Part shown: piece by piece, positions 16,467-24,685 of the stretch | How positions within the stretch are numbered: the stretch's first letter is position 1 | Layout: each line of letters starts with the position of its first letter | NCBI GenBank assembly: GCA_003194525.1 | Contig: NBIV01000501.1 | Span: 1 to 24,685, forward strand | Length of the DNA: 24,685 nt | Direction: 5' to 3' | DNA from: Gracilariopsis chorda | Lineage: Eukaryota > Rhodophyta > Florideophyceae > Gracilariales > Gracilariaceae | Made by a program: the position numbers and the translations under genes | The notes under the pieces: model-generated | What the model was told of the DNA's origin: nothing | What the model saw: only the letters and a program-made list of their open reading frames with translations | The model's database searches: none

Positions 16467-17341
16467 GGAAATGAATTACCGAGGGTAAGCGTTTTCCAAA
16501 CGCGTACATGCGCGTGTTGTTCGTGGCTGGCTTCTTCAGTCGAGCGAGATGCAAGAGGACTGAGCTACAAACGTGTCCTGCCAGACACTCATGCCAGCGT
16601 GTCCAGCGCGATACAAGAGCCAATCGATGGCACGGGCTGAATCTACAGGGTGTATTTTAAGCAAAGACATACCCAATCACAGTGCGGAGGACGAACTGGC
16701 ACTGTCGTGTGAATGCGGTGCGTGTCTTCCCCGCGTCGTATCTTGTACTATCAAGATAGTGTAGGGCGCGAGGGTACAGTTGAAATGTTTTAGATAGTAG
16801 GCCACGGAATTCTGGGGGCGCAAGAGTCTGTTCGCTACGCTACAAAGCTCTTCTCTAGAGAGAAACTTCTGATACCCAAAAACTGCTGTGTTCACCTTCG
16901 AGGTGAAGGAGCTGCGTATGTAGCATTATATTCACTGCAGAAATGCGGGCAGCGTTAGCGACTTACGCCGGCGTAACCAGTGCAAGTAAATCTATAACAA
17001 ATTCCCTGAATAGTTGTCGGCTTTTGCATAAATGGCACATCGACGCTCCCTCTATTTGCACTCTAGCATCTCTCCAACCTTCGCAGCTATGGATTAGCAT
17101 TCTTTATTAGCTCTTTCACGAAACAGCACCCAGTTCACTGCCCCGAAAACATGAATCATCTGGATGTGGTATTGAGCACTGCTGACAAAAAAATTTGAAT
17201 TCCCAACGAAGCAACAAATATCTAACTCCGACTTTGTATCCTCGCGCACACTGGTCCTACTAGACACCACGGTCAATAATTAGCATTGAAGACTTCGGCA
17301 AAAAATTACTTTTCGAGCACACTTTCTGATGATGTGCACAC
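16467..17341. other. Intergenic stretch, no gene recognised
   Basis: About 875 bp separates the start of the 492-aa orphan gene from the outer end of the LTR retrotransposon array. Only short frames are present. The last bases before 17342 (TGCACAC) are the host flank of element A and would be compared with the far end of the array to find a target-site duplication. Confidence 0.4.
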
Positions 17342-18406
17342 TGTGGGCGCCATCACGAGACGGTGACGCAGGGGACCAAAAAGTTGTAATAATAAAAGCC
17401 AAAAGGGTGCTCTTCGTAGCTAAAAGCCCCAAAACAAGTTGAGAACAGTGGGATCAAAAGAACTAAACCCACTCGGTGAAATAAAACAACACTAGGGAGA
17501 GCAAGAGGCTCAATCCCCAAATAAAACTTCTTAACTTCTTTGTTGAAACGGCGCGCAACCCAAGAATTATGTCAAGGATCACTAAGGGTCAGACCCTCGG
17601 CTTCCGGTCAGACACTCCGGATGTGAAGTGGATTCTGCAGCCTACCTACCTCTGCACTAACCAGAAGCAGGCGCATACAATCCTTACAGGGCTTCCCGAG
17701 GAGAGCTACTAACAGCGGGATATGCTTTCACTCTATACCCAAGCTGGCCCTTTGCAGGAAAGGTTGCACGGCACGTCGCCTGCGGATAGCTTCCCGTCAA
17801 TTACTTCCGTCCGGAAATCACCAGGTCTTTCGACCGACACCGTTATCCGAGCAAAGCTCCGGTGGGGCTCACAGACGACAGAAACACCTTTGGTACACAC
17901 TACCCGTCTCCCGTCCACGCCTAAGGCGCTTCAACCGGTCTTAGCGACGGTACTTCCCCACCCTGTTGGACAACTAGCGGCATGCGCCTCACTAGAAGCC
18001 CTTTATCCAGTGGAGAACGCCTCACTGGTTGTTGATGATAGTTGAAGTGGCTGAAGGTTGATGGGAGGTGGGGCTTAGATGTTGGTCGATTGTTGAGGTG
18101 AGTTCAGACCGAAGTCCGAAGCTCAGAACCTCTTTTTATAGTGTTTAGAGGCACTACAAACGAGCCAAATACGCATTTCTCCTTGCTAGTTAGTCATGTG
18201 TGCGTCTAAATTACTCCATTGGCTTCTAGAGACCTCTGGAGCTGCACACTAACCAATAATAAAGCGATAATTTGCGCCAGCATCACTAAAATACTGTAGT
18301 CTTTGCTGGGCCAACAAAGCGTGCAATGTGCTAGACACTACTGGGACATTCTACACGTGTGTTCCAGCAATGTCTTGCACATTCCGCAACATTAGCGACC
18401 GACACA
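17342..18406 (-). repeat. 3' LTR of element A
   Basis: 1065 bp match 23021-24085 at a constant offset of 5679 bp. The left boundary is where the match to 23021 stops, and the right boundary is placed at TGTG/CACA symmetry next to the purine tract. On the minus strand a TATAAAAAGA box lies at 18140-18131, about 267 bp into the LTR. A 107-codon plus-strand frame at 17722-18045 is present in both LTRs, but I take it as chance. Confidence 0.9.
18131..18140 (-). promoter_or_regulatory. LTR TATA box (3' LTR)
   Basis: TATAAAAAGA on the minus strand is a canonical TATA box about 267 bp from the LTR start. It implies a U3 of roughly 290 bp and a long R-U5. The identical site is in the 5' LTR. Confidence 0.7.
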
Positions 18407-18420
18407 ACCCCAACCTCAAG
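18407..18420 (-). other. Polypurine tract
   Basis: CTTGAGGTTGGGGT on the minus strand lies directly before the 3' LTR and after the gag-pol stop. It is the likely plus-strand primer site. It is G-rich but broken by T residues, so the exact primer is uncertain. Confidence 0.55.
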
Positions 18421-18448
18421 GGTTGCCACGCCGCGGCAACCTGAAAAC

Positions 18449-21400
18449 CTAACCTTCCATCGGGCGCGCAATATACTTCTTCAAACGACGGGCGTGTATT
18501 CCATGGCGAGTGTACCAGTTGTGTGGAGAAACCAACGTGTACTTTGGATGGTGAGCCCTCACCACACGACATGGGCCAAAGTACTTAGAGGAAAAAGCAG
18601 GCCATTTCACGGTAGTGTTCAGGGCCTTTCCACGAGCCACAAGGACCAGATCACCGACTTCAAACTTCGTAATGGAGACTGCATCGACTTCCTTCAAAGG
18701 CCTCTGAGCAGAACGTTTAGCTCTATGATTCCTTGATGCGAGCAGCTCCACTGAGCGGAACCGGTCGGAGGAGTCCCCAACTCGTTCCACGACACCACCT
18801 TCATCGGAGGTCATACGTGGTTTCACGCCGTAAAGCAACTCGAACGGAGAGATCCCACTGGCAAGATGTCTGCGCCGGTATCCGTACAGAACCGAAGGCA
18901 GGTGTTCGTCCCAACTTGAACGATTATCCAGAGCTTTCTTTCCTATTGCTCTTTTCAGAGCACCAACCATCCTTTCAGCTCGGCCATTGGACATGGGGGC
19001 GTACGCCAAGACCGTTTTCCATTTGATACCATGGTCCTCCATGAATGAGACGAGCGACTTAGAAGTGAAGCATGTAGCATTGTCCGACACCACGATACGA
19101 GGGAAACCAAACACGGCAATGATCTCTTTTCTCACGAAGTCTATGACCTCCTGTGACGTAGACCATTTTGTCGCTACGGCAAGTGGCCAACCAGTCAAAT
19201 GCTCAACACAAACCAGAATGAAACGGTTTCTGGATTCGGTAGTCGGAAGAGGACCTGCAAACTCAATCGAGAAGACGTCAAAGAGAGAGGAAATGGGAGT
19301 CCGAAGGTTGCTGTAATACCTTGGTAGTGGTGCGAGTCTCTGGCATTCGTCACAACTCTTGACGTAGTTGCCGATATATTCATGCATAGTGGGCCACCAG
19401 TATCTCTCAGTGATGAACTTCCTTGTAGTCTTCAAATCCCAGTGTCCAATCTCATCATGAAATGACTTGATAATGATCTGTCGCCGACCAATAACAGGAA
19501 CAACTCGCAGTGCGTTTGGCATCCTTCTGAACAATTTTCCTTCCCAGACCAGGAATTTCTTCGCATTTCGTCGGATTGCTTGGCGGAGACGTGCATCAGT
19601 CTCATCTGTAGGCAGACCACACAAGAAGCGCGCAATGTTTGCGTAGTATGGTTCAAGACCGGAGAAGTCGTCAGGCTCAACAGCCATACAAGCAAGGTCG
19701 CCTTCATCTTCTAACGGCTCGACCTCGTCTCCGTGAACTATCCTTGACAGATAATCTGCTGCGCCATTCTCCTTGCCTGCGTGATACACTATTTCAAAGT
19801 CATACTCGGCCAGAAAGTCTAGCCAGCGAGCTAAGCGTCCATGTATATCGCGCTTCTGAAATGCATATCGTAAAGCCATATGGTCCGTGATTACCTTGAA
19901 TGGAACAGACGAGAGTAGATACAATCTGAACTTCTTGAGAGCAAAGATAACTGCCAATGCTTCTCTTTCACATGCCGAGTAGTTCTTTTCCGCAGCGGTC
20001 ATAGTACGACTGGAAAACTGCAGAGGATGTATCTTCCCATCTTCCTTTTTCTGAGAGAGAACTGCGCCGAGTGAAATACTAGAGGCGTCCGTTTCCACAA
20101 TGAAAGGCTGCTCGAAGTTTGGATATGAAAGTACCGGAGGCTCAGTCATCTTTTTCTTCAGACCGTGGAAAGCTTCTAGCATCTCTCTGGTCCAACGCAG
20201 CTTCTTATTCCCCGAGGTAGCACTGTGAAGCACGGCGGAGGTCTCAGCAAAGTTTCTGATGAACCTTTGATAGTATCCGGCTAGTCCCAGAAAAGATCGT
20301 AGTTCCGTAGTGGTGGCAGGAATTGGGGCATCCTGGATCTTAGCAATCTTCTCCTGGTCCACGTGCACTCCATCTCCGTTGATGACATGGCCTAGAAGAG
20401 ACACCTCCGATAGTGCAAAGAAACATTTGGACAGTTTGAGCTTCAATCCATGCTTCGCAATCCGACCAATCACAGCCTTCAAGTGAATCACGTGCTCTCT
20501 GAGGCTTCTTGAGAATATGACAACGTCATCAATGTAAACCCGAACGAATGGAAGTCCTCTTAGCACATGATCCATCATCCGTTGAAAGGTGGAAGGCGCA
20601 TTCATGAGACCAAATGGCATGACTTCGAACATGAAAGTTCCGTATCTGCACACAAAGGTTGTCATCTCTTTGCAATCCTCAGACATCTTGACTTGCCAGT
20701 ATCCAGAGAACAGGTCGAGCGTAGTGAAGACACAGCAACCTCCAAGTTCGTCAAAGATCTCTTCCATGCGTGGCAAAGGCCAGCGGTCAGCTTTCATGAC
20801 TCTGTTCAGCTCTCTGTAATCGACACAAAACCTTGCGCTTCCATCTTTCTTCGAGGCAATGACAATTGGAAACGACCAAGCAGAGGCTGAAGGGGTAATG
20901 ATACCAGCTTCGAGAAGAAGATCAATCTCCTTGCGTACGAACTCGTTGTGCTTCGGCGACATCCTCCTGGCTCTGAAGTAGATTGGTTTGTCAACTGTCA
21001 ACTCGAAAGAGTGAGAAACAGGCACACCGGCTGGGCGTAAGTCTTTCAATGACCAAGCGATTACATTCGAGTCCTTCAGACAAGAAACCAAGTCGTCTCT
21101 TTCATTCTCTGAAATGTGCGAGAGTTTTGAAAAGAGTAACTTCTCGTGCTGCTCATCGGTAGTGATGTCCAATTGCGGGATCATTTCGGGAGTCTCGCCA
21201 TGGTTCTTTTCTGTTAGAGCAACCACGAGTTGTTCGTCATTTTCAGAAGCAGTATCAGAGTCAATAGCGGCGTCAGAATCTGAAGTGAAGTCGTCGCTAT
21301 CCGTCTGGAAACCCTCTTCGTCTGAAATCTCGACGCGAGCATAGTCAAAGCCAAGTGTTACTCTTTTTCCATCAATATTCATCTTCACGTGCTGAATTCC

Positions 21401-23032
21401 GAGGTCAAGGCAGGCTTGTAACGATTCAAGTGTTGGACAACCCACAATCATGTCGAATGGCGGACCATCAATAACAAGAAAGTCTAATGGAACGGAGACG
21501 CCCCTGAAGGATATAGGGATATCGTATAGTATTCCTCTGCACACGGCGCTCTGTCCATTGGCAACAGTTATCTTCTTCGTCGTATGCTTGGGTTCCAGTG
21601 CTAGCCTGTCACACAGCTTGGTTGAAATAAGGTTTGGAACAGCTCCAGAGTCGAGCAAAGCTTCAGTCTCAATCCCATATATCATAACGGGGACCGCCTT
21701 AAGACGTCTAGGGTGCTTACCGACTGGCCCAACAAAAGGGCGTCGAACATTGCTTTTGCGACCGATGAGCTTACGAATCTCTTTCTTCGCATCATCTGCG
21801 TCTCCTCTGATAATTTGTCCAAAGGTTAGTCCGGAAGAGGCATTCGCGAGCTCAGTGATAACGTTATATTGGCTTGCATGGTCTTGAAGACTCTGTTTCT
21901 TCGACTTCCTCTGTTTCGGCTTCTTGATTTTCTGTTCATGAAGCTTAGGTCTCCGAACTCTCTCTTCGTATCTTGTTGGATTGAGCAAAAGCGGGATGGG
22001 TGCACCACCGTCTGAACGGCGCTGTTTGGGCAACGCTTCACCGTCAGCACTTCTCTTGGTTGTGGCGACTACATCAGCATTACCGGCGTTTTCGGTGACA
22101 ATTGATACGGGATCGGATCCTTTCTGAAGATTAGATGCTGACTCTTTAGATTCCTCATTGGCATCCCATACATTGCGGGTCTCTTCGGGTCGGATTCTTC
22201 GCCAACAAGTGATGTCTGAGTGTCCAATTTTCCCACAACGCGGGCATCGCGTATCTCGGTGCGGATTAGAGTCACATTGTGAGGCATAATGTCCGGGCTT
22301 CTTGCAGTATGAACAAACCTTTTCGTAGTCTCGACGCTCCGTCTGTGTCTTCTTAACCATTAATGACAGCTGAGCAAACTGCTCAGAGAGTTTGTCGACC
22401 TTAGACTCCAAAGCATGAGAGATAGTTTCTTCAGAAGACCTGTGGTTTTGGACAATACGCTTAGGTGGGGTACTTAATGAAACGTAGTTCCCCATTGCTT
22501 TCCGGGCAGCATCGAAGGCTTTCACTTGAACCTTCAACTCATCATAATCATCAGCGCCACGGAAAACAACGAACTGGGCTAGATCAGCGTATTCCATTAC
22601 AGCTTTCTTCAAAATACCAAACTTAGCCTTAGCGTTGAATCCTGCCTTTAAGAAGAGGTTGTCCATATAGGTCAAGGAACCAACCAAGTCTGCATAATCC
22701 AATTTAGCAGAAATTGCAAGGCGTATATCTTCCTCAGGCTCCTCGGCTTTTCCAAAACGATCGATGAAAGCTTGCTTAACGGAGCGGTAGTCCTTTGCTT
22801 CTTCCGAAAGTGAACCATTAACAGCATAAGAATCATAGTAGAACTCAAAGGCTTTGTTCTCAAGGAAACCAAGCAACTCAAGTGCCATGTCCCCGTCAGT
22901 CTTTCCTCTCATCGCAACATTCTCAAAGTAAAAGAAGAACTTTACGACGTCAATAGAAGAACCGTCATAAGAAGTAAAGGCAGCGTTAGAGTCAGAAGAG
23001 CTCCCTCCTCGAGAGTACCATGTGGGCGCCAT
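18449..23032 (-). CDS. Gag-pol polyprotein, Ty3/gypsy, 1527 aa, uninterrupted
   Basis: One frame runs from the ATG at 23032 to a TAG at 18449. Gag covers about the first 280 residues and ends in two CCHC zinc knuckles near 240-275 (CSYCKKPGHYASQC and CPRCGKIGHSDITC). Protease has LLDSGA near 460. Reverse transcriptase spans about 715-890 with FSGYWQVKM and YIDD near 833. RNase H follows with ETDASS near 980. Integrase has its HHCC finger from about 1190 (HDEIGHW, CDEC), then Glu1257, Asp1317 and Glu1353, where the last two fit the D-x35-E spacing. Glu1257 stands where Asp is expected (IEFAGPLP). The start codon lies in the LTR, and the first residues are encoded across the PBS. Gag and pol need no frameshift, so their ratio must be set some other way. 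Confidence 0.93.
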   Translation of the reverse strand: MAPTWYSRGGSSSDSNAAFTSYDGSSIDVVKFFFYFENVAMRGKTDGDMALELLGFLENKAFEFYYDSYAVNGSLSEEAKDYRSVKQAFIDRFGKAEEPEEDIRLAISAKLDYADLVGSLTYMDNLFLKAGFNAKAKFGILKKAVMEYADLAQFVVFRGADDYDELKVQVKAFDAARKAMGNYVSLSTPPKRIVQNHRSSEETISHALESKVDKLSEQFAQLSLMVKKTQTERRDYEKVCSYCKKPGHYASQCDSNPHRDTRCPRCGKIGHSDITCWRRIRPEETRNVWDANEESKESASNLQKGSDPVSIVTENAGNADVVATTKRSADGEALPKQRRSDGGAPIPLLLNPTRYEERVRRPKLHEQKIKKPKQRKSKKQSLQDHASQYNVITELANASSGLTFGQIIRGDADDAKKEIRKLIGRKSNVRRPFVGPVGKHPRRLKAVPVMIYGIETEALLDSGAVPNLISTKLCDRLALEPKHTTKKITVANGQSAVCRGILYDIPISFRGVSVPLDFLVIDGPPFDMIVGCPTLESLQACLDLGIQHVKMNIDGKRVTLGFDYARVEISDEEGFQTDSDDFTSDSDAAIDSDTASENDEQLVVALTEKNHGETPEMIPQLDITTDEQHEKLLFSKLSHISENERDDLVSCLKDSNVIAWSLKDLRPAGVPVSHSFELTVDKPIYFRARRMSPKHNEFVRKEIDLLLEAGIITPSASAWSFPIVIASKKDGSARFCVDYRELNRVMKADRWPLPRMEEIFDELGGCCVFTTLDLFSGYWQVKMSEDCKEMTTFVCRYGTFMFEVMPFGLMNAPSTFQRMMDHVLRGLPFVRVYIDDVVIFSRSLREHVIHLKAVIGRIAKHGLKLKLSKCFFALSEVSLLGHVINGDGVHVDQEKIAKIQDAPIPATTTELRSFLGLAGYYQRFIRNFAETSAVLHSATSGNKKLRWTREMLEAFHGLKKKMTEPPVLSYPNFEQPFIVETDASSISLGAVLSQKKEDGKIHPLQFSSRTMTAAEKNYSACEREALAVIFALKKFRLYLLSSVPFKVITDHMALRYAFQKRDIHGRLARWLDFLAEYDFEIVYHAGKENGAADYLSRIVHGDEVEPLEDEGDLACMAVEPDDFSGLEPYYANIARFLCGLPTDETDARLRQAIRRNAKKFLVWEGKLFRRMPNALRVVPVIGRRQIIIKSFHDEIGHWDLKTTRKFITERYWWPTMHEYIGNYVKSCDECQRLAPLPRYYSNLRTPISSLFDVFSIEFAGPLPTTESRNRFILVCVEHLTGWPLAVATKWSTSQEVIDFVRKEIIAVFGFPRIVVSDNATCFTSKSLVSFMEDHGIKWKTVLAYAPMSNGRAERMVGALKRAIGKKALDNRSSWDEHLPSVLYGYRRRHLASGISPFELLYGVKPRMTSDEGGVVERVGDSSDRFRSVELLASRNHRAKRSAQRPLKEVDAVSITKFEVGDLVLVARGKALNTTVKWPAFSSKYFGPCRVVRAHHPKYTLVSPHNWYTRHGIHARRLKKYIARPMEG
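23003..23020 (-). other. Primer binding site
   Basis: TGGTACTCTCGAGGAGGG on the minus strand begins directly after the CA end of the 5' LTR. The leading TGG pairs with a tRNA CCA end. The matching tRNA was not identified. The site is inside the gag reading frame. Confidence 0.65.
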
Positions 23033-24085
23033 CACGAGACGGTGACGCAGGGGGCCAAAAAGTTGTAATAATAAAAGCCAAAAGGGTGCTCTTCGTAGCT
23101 AAAAGCCCCAAAACAAGTTGAGAACAGTGGGATCAAAAGAACTAAACCCACTCGATGAAATAAAACAACACTAGGGAGAGCAAGAGGCTCAATCCCCAAA
23201 TAAAACTTCTTAACTTCTTTGTTGAAACGGCGCGCAACCCAATAATTATGTCAAGGATCACTAAGGGTCAGACCCTCGGCTTCCGGTCAGACACTCCGGA
23301 TGTGAAGTGGATTCTGCAGCCTACCTACCTCTGCACTAACCAGAAGCAGGCGCATACAATCCTTACAGGGCTTCCCGAGGAGAGCTACTAACAGCGGGAT
23401 ATGCTTTCACTCTATACCCAAGCTGGCCCTTTGCAGGAAAGGTTGCACGGCACGTCGCCTGCGGATAGCTTCCCGTCAAGTACTTCCGTCCGGAAATCAC
23501 CAGGTCTTTCGACCGACACCGTTATCCGAGCAAAGCTCCGGTGGGGCTCACAGACGACAGAAACACCTTTGGTACACACTACCCGTCTCCCGTCCACGCC
23601 TAAGGCGCTTCAACCGGTCTTAGCGACGGTACTTCCCCACCCTATTGGACAACTAGCGGCATACGCCTCACTAGAAGCCCTTTATCCAGTGGAGAACGCC
23701 TCACTGGTTGTTGATGATAGTTGAAGTGGCTGAAGGTTGATGGGAGGTGGGGCTTAGATGTTGGTCGATTGTTGAGGTGAGTTCAGACCGAAGTCCGAAG
23801 CTCAGAACCTCTTTTTATAGTGTTTAGAGGCACTACAAACGAGCCAAATACGCATTTCTCCTTGCTAGTTAGTCATGTGTGCGTCTAAATTACTCCATTG
23901 GCTTCTAGAGACCTCTGGAGCTGCACACTAACCAATAATAAAGCGATAATTTGCGCCAGCATCACTAAAATACTGTAGTCTTTGCTGGGCCAACAAAGCG
24001 TGCAATGTGCTAGACACTACTGGGACATTCTACACGTGTGTTCCAGCAATGTCTTGCACATTCCGCAACATTAGCGACCGACACA
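23021..24085 (-). repeat. Shared LTR: 5' LTR of element A and 3' LTR of element B
   Basis: This LTR is the same length as 17342-18406 with about six substitutions (for example near 23051, 23154, 23243, 23480, 23643 and 23664). The pol end of a second element follows directly on the right, so one LTR serves both copies. The TATA box is at 23819-23810. The gag ATG of element A (23032-23030) lies 10-12 bp inside its downstream end. Confidence 0.9.
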
Positions 24086-24685
24086 ACCCCAACCTCAAGG
24101 GTTGCCACGCCGCGGCAACCTGAAAACCTAACCTTCCATCGGGCGCGCAATATACTTCTTCAAACGACGGGCGTGTATTCCATGGCGAGTGTACCAGTTG
24201 TGTGTGGAGAAACCAACGTGTACCTTGGATGGTGAGCCCTCACCACACGACATGGGCCAAAGTACTTAGAGGAAAAAGCAGGCCATTTCACGGTAGTGTT
24301 CAGGGCCATTCCACGAGCCACAAGGACCAGATCAACGACTTCAAACTTCGTAATGGAGACTGCATCGACTTCCTTCAAAGGCCTCTGAGCAGAACGTTTA
24401 GCTCTATGATTCCTTGATGCGAGCAGCTCCACTGAAGCGGAACCGGTCGGAGGAGTCCCCAACTCGTTCCACGACACCACCTTCATCGGAGGTCATACGT
24501 GGTTTCACGCCGTAAAGCAACTCGAACGGAGAGATCCCACTGGCAAGATGTCTGCGCCGGTATCCGTACAGAACCGAAGGCAGGTGTTCGTCCCAACTTG
24601 AAACGATTATCCAGAGCTTTCTTTCCTATTGCTCTTTTCAGAGTACCAACCATCCTTTCAGCTCGGCCATTGGACATGGGGGCGT
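24086..24685 (-). pseudogene. Element B: pol 3' end, broken by three indels, window-truncated
   Basis: This is the counterpart of element A's last 190 or so codons, about 99% identical apart from indels. Relative to A there is an extra GT near 24200-24206, an extra A near 24435 and an extra A near 24602. Each shifts the frame, so the integrase C-terminal region is split. There are also four substitutions. The TAG equivalent is at 24128. The rest of B lies beyond the window. Two of the indels lengthen short A runs and one lengthens a GT run, so sequencing or assembly error is possible. Confidence 0.85.

Larger units (their letters stand above)
17342..24085 (-). mobile_element. Ty3/gypsy LTR retrotransposon, element A (complete)
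   Basis: The element is 6744 bp on the minus strand, with two 1065-bp LTRs flanking a 4614-bp internal region that encodes one uninterrupted gag-pol frame. Protein order is gag, protease, reverse transcriptase, RNase H, integrase, which defines Ty3/gypsy. The LTRs start TGTG and end CACA. By eye they differ at about six positions (four transitions, two transversions) with no indels, so insertion or LTR homogenisation is recent. A PBS follows the 5' LTR directly and a purine tract precedes the 3' LTR. No chromodomain is seen after the integrase. Its 5' LTR is shared with a second element to the right. Confidence 0.92.

Noticed and set aside
17722..18045. 107-codon plus-strand frame in the LTR, repeated at 23401-23724
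   Set aside because: It is preserved only because the LTRs are nearly identical, it is antisense to the element's transcription, and it has no known domain.

Overview
This window is nuclear DNA from a eukaryote with few introns and roughly balanced base composition. The supporting signs are a PEX10 gene with one spliceosomal-type 83-bp intron, otherwise single-exon genes, a Ty3/gypsy LTR retrotransposon with a TATA box in its LTR, and a PIF/Harbinger-type transposase. A plant-like UDP-glucose 4,6-dehydratase beside compact genes would suit an alga, possibly a red alga, but that placement is an inference of low confidence.

Layout. 1-3880 is an unusual tract packed with short perfect hairpins (stems of 4-6 bp, loops mostly of 2-4 nt). 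It carries two orphan minus-strand reading frames (about 381-1085 and 1913-2974), each preceded by a related leader (boxes at 1071-1296 and 2942-3301). Comparing the leaders shows hairpins gained or lost: one 6-bp insertion makes a new hairpin and puts a stop codon in the conserved frame. The tract runs into the 3' end of a PIF/Harbinger transposase gene (3812-5086, minus). I regard this tract as the best candidate for something undescribed.

6101-11938 is ordinary chromosomal gene space: PEX10 (minus, two exons), a divergent small Pro/Ser-rich protein with KEN-box and D-box motifs (7383-8003, plus), an Rv2258c-like SAM-dependent methyltransferase (9243-10637, plus), and a convergent RHM/TGDS-type nucleotide-sugar 4,6-dehydratase (10829-11938, minus). 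The PEX10/KEN intergenic stretch holds an ACGCGT/TTTTGGCGG cell-cycle-like site and three close palindromes.

11939-17341 is gene-poor. It holds one 492-codon orphan gene (14988-16466, minus) and a broken duplicate of that gene's last codons (14712-14790).

17342-24685 is a tandem retrotransposon array on the minus strand. Element A (17342-24085) is complete, with two 1065-bp LTRs (about 6 differences), a PBS, a PPT and an uninterrupted 1527-aa gag-pol. The right LTR of A is also the 3' LTR of a second, truncated element B, whose pol end is broken by three indels. In element A the gag start codon lies inside the LTR, and the first integrase catalytic Asp is replaced by Glu.
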